DNA of 36,470 nt. Source: Desulfotalea sp. (GTDB taxonomy: Bacteria > Desulfobacterota > Desulfobulbia > Desulfobulbales > Desulfocapsaceae). The notes under the pieces are model-generated. The model had not been told where the DNA came from. It saw nothing but the letters and a program-made list of their open reading frames with translations, and did no database searches. This document shows positions 1-7,859 of the stretch, piece after piece. Positions within the stretch are counted from its first letter, which is position 1; every line of letters begins with the position of its first letter. Location: positions 1 through 36,470 of the forward strand of contig NVXR01000026.1 in assembly GCA_002733995.1 (NCBI GenBank). The letters run 5' to 3'. The translations under genes were made by a program, and so were the position numbers.

Positions 1-41
1 ATACAACTCCCCTCCGTACTCTCTTTTTGGTAATGGCTCAT
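1..41 (-). CDS. Partial seventh member of the Tat-leader paralog array (N-terminus only)
   Basis: The complement of this edge reads an ATG followed by MSHYQKESTEG, the same opening as the next copy to the right, and is preceded by the same AGGAGTGACG ribosome-binding stretch seen before the other copies. Only 13 codons lie in the window, so nothing can be said about the variable domain. Start-to-start distance to the next copy is 826 bp, close to the array period. It shows that the array continues to the left beyond the window. Confidence 0.75.
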   Translation of the reverse strand, partial: MSHYQKESTEGSC

Positions 42-216
42 CGTCACTCCTAAAGTTAGAATTATGGAATTAGAATTGTAAATATTGTAGCATAAAAGAC
101 TTGCCAAAGAAAATATTGTTATTGTTCCCGCCTATACAACAAATACGTCTATAAAGAACAGCATGAAAAAGACTTTGCAGATCCTGCAGCAACCGACACC
201 AATCGATACTGTGCGG

Positions 217-867
217 CTATTCGCCTATATGCTCCGGACATTTGCATACGTCTTCCGAACGATCCAAAGTCAGAGTCGTAGTATAGGATTCACCTGGTTC
301 ACCTGGTTCATCCGGTTCATTGAGGGTTAAGCTTATCCTTATGCTGTCCTGACCTTTCTCTATAACTTTCAAGGTAAATACACGGTCAAACCGACCAGTA
401 TATGTAGCTACTTCTGCCAGCCGAGCAGAAATAGAGTGACAGCCATCAACGCCAGTGGTCAAATAATAGGTGATGAATTCGCCTTCAATCGAAGTACAAC
501 AATCAATGTGAAACCTATGATCCGCTACCCTCATCAATTCATCGGCATGTACTTCTGATACAAGAAAATCGCCTATCGATGTACCAACTTTGGCAATAAG
601 ACCATTTTGCTGCTGTCTTTTACCTATGGAGACAAGATCAATAATGCCAGTGCCACTAAAATTACCAGAGAGAAGGACTCCACTTGTGGCCGCATGTGCT
701 GGTAAGAAGACCTGCTCAATTATCGGGGTTCCCCATTTACTCGGCAACACATTGTAGGCGGTAAATGCTGTTAGGCCACAAACTATGCCCTTAACCACCC
801 TGCGTCTATTTTTATCTTCAACAATAGGCTCAACACCCTCTGTACTCTCTTTTTGACAATGACTCAT
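217..867 (-). CDS. Tat-leader array protein, copy 1 (unknown function)
   Basis: A 216-residue protein of no family I recognise. It has a short polar start, then NRRRVVKG (twin-arginine-like), a hydrophobic stretch, the invariant PSKWGTPIIEQVFLPAHA, and a predicted cleavage after AHA before ATSG, so the mature domain is ~150 residues and exported. The mature part has a DCC pair before the EGE motif, one Cys after it and a terminal CKC, suggesting disulfides. Two alternative starts (GTG, ATG) sit just upstream; the third was chosen because it aligns with the other copies and lies 5 nt after AGGAG. Its C-terminus carries a proline/glutamate EPDEPGEPGE insertion absent from the other copies. Confidence 0.85.
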   Translation of the reverse strand: MSHCQKESTEGVEPIVEDKNRRRVVKGIVCGLTAFTAYNVLPSKWGTPIIEQVFLPAHAATSGVLLSGNFSGTGIIDLVSIGKRQQQNGLIAKVGTSIGDFLVSEVHADELMRVADHRFHIDCCTSIEGEFITYYLTTGVDGCHSISARLAEVATYTGRFDRVFTLKVIEKGQDSIRISLTLNEPDEPGEPGESYTTTLTLDRSEDVCKCPEHIGE

Positions 868-1031
868 CATCACTCCTGAAATTAGAATTGTACATATTGC
901 AGCAGAAACTACTCCTCAAACAATCATTCTTTCTGCTCCCACTTAAACAGCAAAGACGTTCATAACAAAACAGTATGAAAAAGACTTTGCAGCTCCTGCA
1001 ACTGCCGACACCAATCTACATTTAAAGACTT

Positions 1032-1661
1032 CTAGTTTGGAATCTCCGGACATTCGCATACTCCTGCCGAGCGGCTCAAATTCAGCGTCATAGTATAGGA
1101 GTGATCCGGTTCACTAAACAGGGTTACTCTTATTCGTATGCTCTCCTGGCCTTTCTCTATAATTTCTGCGGTAATTTTACTGTCAAACGAAACAGTATGT
1201 GTAGCTACTCCAGCCACCGGGCCAGAAAAAGCTTCACAAGGATCTCTTCCAATGGTCAAATAATAGGTAATTAATTCGCCTTCAACCGAAGTACAACAAT
1301 CCACAACATCACTAAATTCTTCAACTTCTGCTGCATGTAGTTCTGATACAAAGAAACTACCTATAGATGTACCAATCTGAGCAACAAGACCATTCGGCGA
1401 CTGTCTTTTGCCTATAGAGACAAGAGAAATGGAGCCAGTGCCACTAAAATTACCAGAGAGAAGGACTCCACTTGTGGCCGCATGCGCCGGCAAGAAGACC
1501 TGCTCAATTATCGGGGTTCCCCATTTACTCGGTAACACATTGTAGGCTGTGAATGCTGTTAGGCCACAAACTATACCCTTAACCACCCTGCGTCTATTTT
1601 TATCTTCAATAATAGGGAGGACATCCCCACTATCAGTACTCTCTTGTTGGTAATGGCTCAT
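1032..1661 (-). CDS. Tat-leader array protein, copy 2 (unknown function)
   Basis: A 209-residue exported protein with the array leader (NRRRVVKG, then the PSKWGTP...LPAHA segment) and a variable mature domain with DCC before EGE, a Cys at DPC and a terminal CEC. The open frame extends upstream to a GTG at 1736, but the ATG at 1661 is preferred: it follows AGGAG by 5 nt and matches the starts of the other copies. The segment just after cleavage (LLSGNFSGTG, then GKRQ) is closest to copy 1. Function unknown. Confidence 0.85.
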   Translation of the reverse strand: MSHYQQESTDSGDVLPIIEDKNRRRVVKGIVCGLTAFTAYNVLPSKWGTPIIEQVFLPAHAATSGVLLSGNFSGTGSISLVSIGKRQSPNGLVAQIGTSIGSFFVSELHAAEVEEFSDVVDCCTSVEGELITYYLTIGRDPCEAFSGPVAGVATHTVSFDSKITAEIIEKGQESIRIRVTLFSEPDHSYTMTLNLSRSAGVCECPEIPN

Positions 1662-1823
1662 CGTCACTCCTACATTTAGAATTGTACATATTGTAGCAGA
1701 AATTACTTTCAAAATAACCGTTCTTTCTGCTCCCACTTATACAGCAAAGACGTTCATAACAAAACAGCATGGGAAAAACCCTTTCATCTCCTACAACTGC
1801 CGACACCAATCAATATTGCGAAG

Positions 1824-2453
1824 CTATTCGTCTATATGCTCCGGACATTTGCATAATTTTTCCGAGCGACTCAAATCCAGAGTCGCAGAATGAACACCTT
1901 CCCAGTCTTTACGAGTCACTCTAATACTTACGTTGTCCTGACCTTTCTCTATAATTTCCCCGGTAAATTCATCATCAACCCTATCGACAAAAGTAGCTAC
2001 CCCATCCACCAAACCAGAAAAAGACAAACATCCCCCCTCGCTAAAATCCGGATAATAGGTGATGTTTTCGCCTTCAATCCGAATACAACAAACCAGACCA
2101 AACCGACCTTCTTCAATTTCTGCTGCATGTACTTCTGAGACAAACAAATCACCTATCGATGTACCAACTTTGGCAATAAACCCATTTGGCGACTGCCTTA
2201 CACCCATAGAGGCAAGAACCGTTGAACCAGCGCCACTAAAATTACCTGAGAGAATGGCCCCACTTGTGGCCGCATGCGCCGGCAAGAAGACCTGCTCAAT
2301 TATCGGGGTTCCCCACTTACTCGGCAACACATTGTAGGCGGTGAATGCTGTTAGGCCACAAACTATACCTTTAACCACCCTGCGTCTATTTTTATCTTCA
2401 ATAATAGGAAGAACAGTCCCACTATCAGTACTCTCTTGTTGGTAATGGCTCAT
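1824..2453 (-). CDS. Tat-leader array protein, copy 3 (unknown function)
   Basis: A 209-residue protein with the invariant leader and a mature domain that is among the most divergent of the set: VCCIRIEGE, then YYPDF where the others have YYL, a Cys at GGC, and a terminal CKCPE. The start at 2453 is supported by AGGAG 5 nt upstream and by alignment with the other copies; the frame also opens further upstream to 2528. The intergenic DNA on both sides is the shared repeat sequence. Function unknown. Confidence 0.85.
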   Translation of the reverse strand: MSHYQQESTDSGTVLPIIEDKNRRRVVKGIVCGLTAFTAYNVLPSKWGTPIIEQVFLPAHAATSGAILSGNFSGAGSTVLASMGVRQSPNGFIAKVGTSIGDLFVSEVHAAEIEEGRFGLVCCIRIEGENITYYPDFSEGGCLSFSGLVDGVATFVDRVDDEFTGEIIEKGQDNVSIRVTRKDWEGVHSATLDLSRSEKLCKCPEHIDE

Positions 2454-2615
2454 CGTCACTCCTACATTTAGAATTGTACATATTGTAGCAGAAATTACTT
2501 TCCAAATAACCGTTCTTTCTGCTCCCACTTATACAGCAAAGACGTTCAGAACAAAACAGCATGGGAAAAATCCTTTCATCTCCTGCAACAACCAATACCA
2601 ATCGATACTGTGGGG

Positions 2616-3248
2616 CTAAACATCATTGTTTTCCTCACATTTGCATATTTCTTCCGAGCGGTTCAAATTCAGAGTCGTCACAGTAGTAGTAGCGATTTCC
2701 TCATCTCCATCAAGGGTTAGCCTGATCCTTATGTTGTCTTGATCTTTCTCTATAATTTTTGCGGTCAATTCTCCGTACCACCTAATATAAATCCTAGCTA
2801 CCCCATCCACCAGCCCGGATAAAGAGAAACAATAGTTGCCATTAAAGAGCAAATAATAGGTAATGTTTTCACCTTCAACCACAGCGCAACCTTCAATGGT
2901 AAAGTGTACCGCTGATTCTGCATGTACTTCTGAGACAAAGAAATCATCTATCGATGTACCAATTTGGGCAATAAGACCAGCTGGCTGCTGTTTTCTGTTT
3001 ATACCGGCAAGAGTAACTGCACCAGCGCCACTAAAATTACCAGAAAGAAGGATTCCACTTGTGGCCGCATGTGCCGGCAAGAAGACCTGCTCAATTATCG
3101 GAGTTCCCCATTTACTCGGCAACACATTGTAGGCGGTGAATGCTGTTAGGCCACAAACTATACCTTTAACCACCCTGCGTCTCTTTTTATCTTCAATAAT
3201 AGGAAGAACAGCCCCACTATCAGTACTCTCTTGTTGGTAATGGCTCAT
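2616..3248 (-). CDS. Tat-leader array protein, copy 4 (unknown function)
   Basis: A 210-residue member with DKKRRRVVKG in place of DKNRRRVVKG. The mature domain has a single Cys before EGE (GCAVVEGE) rather than the CC pair of copies 1, 2, 3 and 5, a Cys at NYC and a terminal CKC. The GCAVVEGE...YYLLF pattern and threonine-rich tail match copy 6, whereas the NRKQQPAGLIAQ segment matches copy 5, so this copy looks mosaic. Start chosen at the ATG 5 nt after AGGAG. Function unknown. Confidence 0.85.
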   Translation of the reverse strand: MSHYQQESTDSGAVLPIIEDKKRRRVVKGIVCGLTAFTAYNVLPSKWGTPIIEQVFLPAHAATSGILLSGNFSGAGAVTLAGINRKQQPAGLIAQIGTSIDDFFVSEVHAESAVHFTIEGCAVVEGENITYYLLFNGNYCFSLSGLVDGVARIYIRWYGELTAKIIEKDQDNIRIRLTLDGDEEIATTTVTTLNLNRSEEICKCEENNDV

Positions 3249-3415
3249 CGTCACTCCTGAAATTAGAATTGTACATATTGTAGCAGAAATTACTTTCCAA
3301 ATAACCGTTCTTTCTGCTCCCACTTATACAGCAAATACCTTCGTATCAAAACAGCATGGGAAAAATCCTTTCATCTCCTACAACAACCGACACCAATCGA
3401 TAAGTTGAGGCACTT

Positions 3416-4048
3416 CTAGATTGAATGTTCCTCACATTTGCATACGTCTTCCGAACGGTTCAAAGCCAGAGTCGTAGTATAGGGTTCATCCTCTCCAATA
3501 AGGGTTACTTTTATCCTTATGCTGTCCTGGTCTTTCTCAACAACTTCCAAGGTAAATAAACGCCCATGCCGATCAGTATACCTAGCTACTCCTGCCAGCG
3601 GGGCAGGAAAAGAAAGACAGTCATTATCGCCAATGGTCAAATAATAGGTGATGGTATCGCCTTCAATCGAAGTACAACAATCAATGTCGTCAGGGCACGC
3701 AATCCTCATCAATTCATCGGCATGTACTTCTGATACAAAGAAATCATCTATCGATGTACCAATTTGGGCAATAAGACCAGCCGGCTGCTGTTTTCTGTTT
3801 ATACCGGCAAGATCAATTGCACCAGAGCCACTAAAATTACCAGAAAGAAGGATTCCACTTGTGGCCGCATGTGCCGGCAAGAAGACCTGCTCAATTATCG
3901 GGGTTCCCCACTTACTCGGCAACACATTGTAGGCGGTGAATGCTGTTAGGCCACAAACTAGGCCCTTAACCACCCTGCGTCTATTTTAATCTTCAATAAT
4001 AGGATCAATATCCCCACTGTCGGTACTCTCTTTTTGGTAATAGCTCAT
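3416..4048 (-). pseudogene. Array copy 5, interrupted by an in-frame TAA at codon 21
   Basis: From the conserved ATG at 4048 (AGGAG 5 nt before it) the frame reads 20 codons, MSYYQKESTDSGDIDPIIED, then TAA at 3986-3988. The other copies have AAA (Lys) there, so one A-to-T change explains the stop. The rest, over 180 codons to 3416, is intact and as well conserved as its neighbours, including DCC, the EGD equivalent of EGE, and a terminal CKC. Re-initiation at a GTG at 3973 would give a 185-residue product lacking the arginines, so twin-arginine export would be lost. It is either a fresh pseudogene or a product with altered targeting. Confidence 0.85.
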
Positions 4049-4209
4049 CGTCACTCCTAAATTTATAACTGTACATATTGTAGCAGAAATTACTTTCCAA
4101 ATAACCGTTCTTTCTGCTCCCACCTATATAGAAAAGACCTTCAGCACAAAACAGTATGGAAAAATCTTTGCAGCTCCTACAACAACTAACACCAATCGAT
4201 AAGTTGAGG

Positions 4210-4848
4210 CTAATCGTCTATGTCTTCATCACATTTGCATATTTTTGCAGAACGACTCAAATCCAGAGTCGTCGCAGCAGTAGTAATAGTGTCGAATTCA
4301 TCCAAGACTTCAACGGTGACCCTAATCCTTATATTGTCTTGACCTTTCTCTATAATTTCTCCGGTCAAGACAGTGCCACGCCCAACATGAATCTCAGCTA
4401 CCCCATCCACCCGCCCGGCAAAAGCGAGACATTCTTCGTCAATAAAGAGCAAATAATAGGTAATGGCTTCGCCTTCAACCACAGCACAACCATCAATATT
4501 ATAGTGTTCAGCTGATCCTGCATGTACTTCTGATACAAAAAAATTACCTATAGATGTACCAATTTGGGCAATAAGACCAGCCGCCTGCTGTTTTCTGTTT
4601 ATACCGACAAGATCAATTGCACCAGTGCCACTAAAGGTCCCAGAGAGAATGACCCCACTTGTGGCCGCATGTGCCGGTAAGAAGACCTGCTCAATTATCG
4701 GGGTTCCCCATTTACTCGGTAACACATTGTAGGCGGTGAATGCTGTTAGGCCACAAACTATGCTCTTAACCACTCTGCGTCTATTTTTATCTTCAATAAT
4801 AGGATCGATATCCCCACTATCGGTACTCTCTTTTTGGTAATAGCTCAT
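4210..4848 (-). CDS. Tat-leader array protein, copy 6 (first in transcription order; unknown function)
   Basis: A 212-residue member with the array leader (DKNRRRVVKS) and a mature domain with GCAVVEGE, a Cys at EEC and a terminal CKCDE. The ATG at 4848 follows AGGAG by 5 nt. Upstream, shared repeat sequence runs only about 30 bp before it gives way to unrelated DNA (about 4880 onward), so this copy marks the array boundary and may have a different promoter. The next gene upstream is the aminotransferase on the same strand, ending at 5024. Confidence 0.85.
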   Translation of the reverse strand: MSYYQKESTDSGDIDPIIEDKNRRRVVKSIVCGLTAFTAYNVLPSKWGTPIIEQVFLPAHAATSGVILSGTFSGTGAIDLVGINRKQQAAGLIAQIGTSIGNFFVSEVHAGSAEHYNIDGCAVVEGEAITYYLLFIDEECLAFAGRVDGVAEIHVGRGTVLTGEIIEKGQDNIRIRVTVEVLDEFDTITTAATTLDLSRSAKICKCDEDIDD

Positions 4849-5023
4849 CGTCACTCCTAAATTTATAACTGTACATATTGCGACATACAAATAGTCCTCA
4901 AACACCGTGACACTACAGATCCTATCCCTATAAAGCAATTACTTTCATCAAACAGCTAACCGCTAGTGTAGTAGAGATGCTTGCACCGTAAAGGTACTGT
5001 TTTTTCATACCACGTTTTAAAGC

Positions 5024-6145
5024 TTAGACTGTATCTAAAAACTCCCTAAAGGCCCTGAGTCCAGCCCCAATATTACGCCTTCCAAACCCAATACGAAAAC
5101 GATCACTGGCGGTCTCCATGAGTTCGGAACGATAGACAGAGGCCGGGAGCAGTAGAACCCCGTAGTCCTCAACAAGTGTTTGACAAAACGCCTCAACCGT
5201 CCCCCTACCTTTATAGCGGGGATAGGCGATACATCCACCTTCCGGCACCGACCATTCAAACAACCGGGGATAACTTGCAAAAAACTGATCCAATGACGAC
5301 AAATTGTCTTGCAGTAGATGACGGTTTGCCTGGAGTATTTGCTCGCTATTTTTTAAAACAATCATCGCCAAAATCTCACTAGGACGAGCATTACATATGG
5401 AAAGATAGTGTTTATATCTTTCGAGTCGCAGGAGCAACGTCCTATCTTGACTTGCGATCCAGCCAATTCGAAGCCCCGGAAAACCATATGCCTTTGAAAG
5501 AACATTGAGAGACAGACCTTTCTCATATACATCGGCGACCTGTAGCATGCGCTTACCTTCATCTCGTTCCAAAAGACGATACACTTCATCACTGAAAAGA
5601 TAGAGATCGTGCTTCCTGCACAACGAGACAAGCGCCCTAAGATCATCTGCTGACATCAATGCGCCGGTTGGATTATTGGGGAAATTAATCGACACAAGTT
5701 TCGTATTTGTGCGTATTGCCCTTGCAACAGCATCAATATCCAGTTGCCAGTTGTCCTTTTCTTGAAGGGCAACTCCCGTTACCTCACATATTTCAAGAGG
5801 TAGAGTTTCTGCTGCCTGGTAATTGGGAACAACAACTATGACATGATCCTCCTTTGTCAGAAGAACCCGCATAGCGGTATAAAGCCCTTCTTCAGCCCCA
5901 CAGAAGCACAGGATGTTTTCATAGGTCATTGTATTGTATGTCGCAGCAATACGAGCCCTAAGGTCATCAGCCCCCCAGGTTTGAGTGTAACCGAAGCACT
6001 GATTCTCAAACTCACTCTTCTCATCCGTTGTCGCCATAGCCATGAGATCTGTCAGCGACATACTCTCAACATCGGAAGCTGTCATATGATATTTTGCCTT
6101 AAATTCCCACTTTGAAAAATGGACTTCCAACTCAAAATCACGCAT
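5024..6145 (-). CDS. PLP-dependent aminotransferase, class I/II (aspartate aminotransferase fold)
   Basis: A 373-residue fold-type I enzyme, expected to use pyridoxal phosphate in the cytoplasm to move an amino group between an amino acid and a 2-oxo acid. Recognisable parts are the YTQTWGADDLR motif near the N-terminus, NFPNNPTG (cofactor/substrate binding, about residue 154), SDEVYR with the Asp that contacts the pyridine nitrogen (about 184), and the Schiff-base lysine in LSKAYGFPGLRIGW (about residue 217). Length is slightly short for AspC-type enzymes. The substrate cannot be told from sequence. No biosynthetic neighbours help; a weak AGG lies before the ATG. It is not clearly in an operon with the array below it. 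Confidence 0.88.
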   Translation of the reverse strand: MRDFELEVHFSKWEFKAKYHMTASDVESMSLTDLMAMATTDEKSEFENQCFGYTQTWGADDLRARIAATYNTMTYENILCFCGAEEGLYTAMRVLLTKEDHVIVVVPNYQAAETLPLEICEVTGVALQEKDNWQLDIDAVARAIRTNTKLVSINFPNNPTGALMSADDLRALVSLCRKHDLYLFSDEVYRLLERDEGKRMLQVADVYEKGLSLNVLSKAYGFPGLRIGWIASQDRTLLLRLERYKHYLSICNARPSEILAMIVLKNSEQILQANRHLLQDNLSSLDQFFASYPRLFEWSVPEGGCIAYPRYKGRGTVEAFCQTLVEDYGVLLLPASVYRSELMETASDRFRIGFGRRNIGAGLRAFREFLDTV

Positions 6146-6357
6146 CTTTACCTGTCCCTGTTATTTTAGTTATTTACTGTTAAAAAAATCGCTTACTGAG
6201 CAGACAGTTGCATAAAGCCCCCCGTTGCCAACAAATAAGACGCAAGAATAAGCACTAAGAGTCGCTCCAAGTTCATAATTACACTACGATTCCATCATGA
6301 ATAGTAGAAGTGTTACATGAAATCTGCGTACAATAGCAACAATCATCATTTAAACCG

Positions 6358-6385
6358 TTGACATTAGTTTTCAAGGGTGTATATT
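6358..6385 (+). promoter_or_regulatory. Sigma-70-type promoter for the initiator tRNA
   Basis: A perfect TTGACA at 6358-6363 and TATATT at 6380-6385 are separated by 16 bp. Transcription would start a few bases before the tRNA 5' end at 6398, as expected for a short tRNA leader. Confidence 0.75.
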
Positions 6386-6397
6386 GCCTGAACTTAT

Positions 6398-6474
<77 letters not shown>

Positions 6475-6477
6475 ATT

Positions 6478-6536
6478 AAAAACAGCTCGGAAAAATTAAT
6501 CCTACAGTGATTATTTTTCCGGGCTGTTTTGTTTTT
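6478..6536 (+). terminator. Rho-independent terminator after the tRNA
   Basis: Immediately after the CCA end, AAAACAGCTCGGAAAAAT pairs with ATTTTTCCGGGCTGTTTT across a short loop around 6502-6508, and is followed by TTTTGTTTTT. The long, nearly perfect stem plus T tract is a strong terminator; the A-rich start of the stem could let it work in both directions. Confidence 0.85.
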
Positions 6537-6746
6537 AGCATCCTGCTTTTCACAGCTTTATCCTCCGAACAAGGCCTCCACCATTCCGAGCAACTTTCTA
6601 TGCAATAGCCTCTATACATATTTCCCCAAACTACTTTCGTTTTGCTCTGCATTAAAAATGCAAGGAGCCAAGTAGCTAAAACCACTTCCTGATAAATACA
6701 CCCACCACAGTTTTTTCGCACGCAAACAGCATAGACTCTTTTTCTC

Positions 6747-6776
6747 TTGACAGCAGAAGCCTCTACTAGCTAACAA
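6747..6776 (+). promoter_or_regulatory. Possible promoter for the small exported protein gene
   Basis: TTGACA at 6747-6752 is followed after 18 bp by TAACAA, a weak match to a -10 box. It lies about 100 bp before the ATG at 6880. The region between the tRNA terminator and this gene otherwise holds nothing I recognise. Confidence 0.3.
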
Positions 6777-6879
6777 TGAACAGGTGTATTTAACATATAC
6801 AAATATTTTGTATTTCAAGCACCAAACGACAGATAACCGGAAACCAAGGCTGGCCAATCATGTTGACGGGAGGCATGTA

Positions 6880-7182
6880 ATGTTAAAAAGGGCAACTCAT
6901 CTTTCAGGAATTTTTTCTCTTGCCATCGCTATGGCTATCGCAACGCCCCTTATTACAAAGGGAGAAGACACCGGACAAGACTGGTACTGTTCAAACCCCA
7001 AAGCTCATGCCCAGTATGAGAAACATCTCATACGCCATCTAAACCATGCGGCTGAAGCAATCACAGAAAAACTCGATAAAATATATAGCGACCCAGCTCT
7101 CAGCCAAGAAGAAAAAAAGACACAAACAATGCATGTTCTTGAGTGGCACCTTGCAAAAATGCAAGATGGACAGGGTGACTAA
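6880..7182 (+). CDS. Small exported protein of unknown function
   Basis: A 100-residue protein. The ATG at 6880 was chosen over an upstream one at 6784 because GGGAGG sits at a good distance before it and because it places a signal peptide at the N-terminus: MLKRATH, then a hydrophobic run to about residue 25. The rest is short, helical and charged, with one Cys (WYC) and several His (AHAQYEKHLIRHLNHAAEA). It belongs to no family I recognise. It could be periplasmic; the single Cys could form a dimer or bind a ligand. It is monocistronic as far as can be seen. Confidence 0.6.
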   Translation: MLKRATHLSGIFSLAIAMAIATPLITKGEDTGQDWYCSNPKAHAQYEKHLIRHLNHAAEAITEKLDKIYSDPALSQEEKKTQTMHVLEWHLAKMQDGQGD

Positions 7183-7859
7183 CCCATATTTTTCAGTTCA
7201 TCCACGGTCAGGTTTAAAGATTTTTGCTCTTTTTTTTGCCACAGGACAACTGCATCCACTGTAGTTATTCGTCATTGACACCCATTTGCTCCTAAATCCC
7301 AATTGAACGGATGGGGGAGCAATGATGGATAGTTACAAGACGGCAGTTTGCCAACATACAACTGTGTCATGTGGATAATTACAATTGGAACCTCTCCCCC
7401 TACCCACCTTATAATTTATAGCAGAGAGTATGAACGCATAACCCGAGACACCCGCTCAGGTTTTTAAATAAAGCGTGAACGCTAGTGGGATGGTTACACA
7501 ATGTTTACGAAATAGACCAATCCACCTCCAGAAATCGCCAGCATTCTTTGCACTCACATGTGCAAATATCAGTAATTCCACCACACTCAGCCAGCATCCC
7601 CCCACCCATCGCCCTTAGATTGCGGCGATTCTACAAATGGCACGGAACATGCTAATCGTAGTAGTAACTTCACCAATCCATATTTTCCATCGGGCCAGAC
7701 GATACCGGTTTCAGGGCCTTACTCATCAGGTAAAGCTTCATAATGAGCCCCCATATTTATGGTTTTTTATGGGAAAAAATATGCCCGAAGAGACGAAACG
7801 CCTCGCCAATTACGCATCGAGACAAGAGAGTCTCTAGCAAACACCAAGGAGCCTTGAGT
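7183..7859. other. Non-coding gap before the glycosyltransferase
   Basis: No convincing gene, RNA or mobile element was found in these ~680 bp. The only structures seen are a T-rich tract around 7226-7240 just after the preceding gene and a perfect inverted repeat TTTGCAC/GTGCAAA at 7547-7566 with a 6-nt centre. The open frame that extends upstream of the glycosyltransferase start lacks a signal of its own. The promoter of the downstream gene should lie here but I cannot place it. Confidence 0.4.

Larger units (their letters stand above)
1..4938 (-). repeat. Tandem array of seven ~0.8-kb gene-sized direct repeats
   Basis: Start codons of successive copies lie at 41, 867, 1661, 2453, 3248, 4048 and 4848 on the minus strand, giving steps of 826, 794, 792, 795, 800 and 800 bp. 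The repeat is the whole transcription unit: gene plus about 150 bp of intergenic DNA, including a conserved tract with TTCTTTCTGCTCCCAC and a conserved AGGAGTG ribosome-binding site. Identity is highest over the leader-coding part and the intergenic DNA and falls sharply over the C-terminal coding part. The regular period implies origin by unequal crossover, followed by divergence confined to the distal half. Confidence 0.95.

Noticed and set aside
1662..1736. Longer starts for array copies 2, 3, 4 and 6 adding 25-30 residues
   Set aside because: The extra stretch is just the shared intergenic repeat read in frame; the AGGAG 5 nt before the MSHY/MSYY start and the alignment with copies 1 and 5 favour the shorter start.
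1890..3949. Plus-strand open frames antisense to the array genes, similar to each other
   Set aside because: They resemble one another only because the genes beneath are paralogs; no ribosome-binding sites or independent signals.
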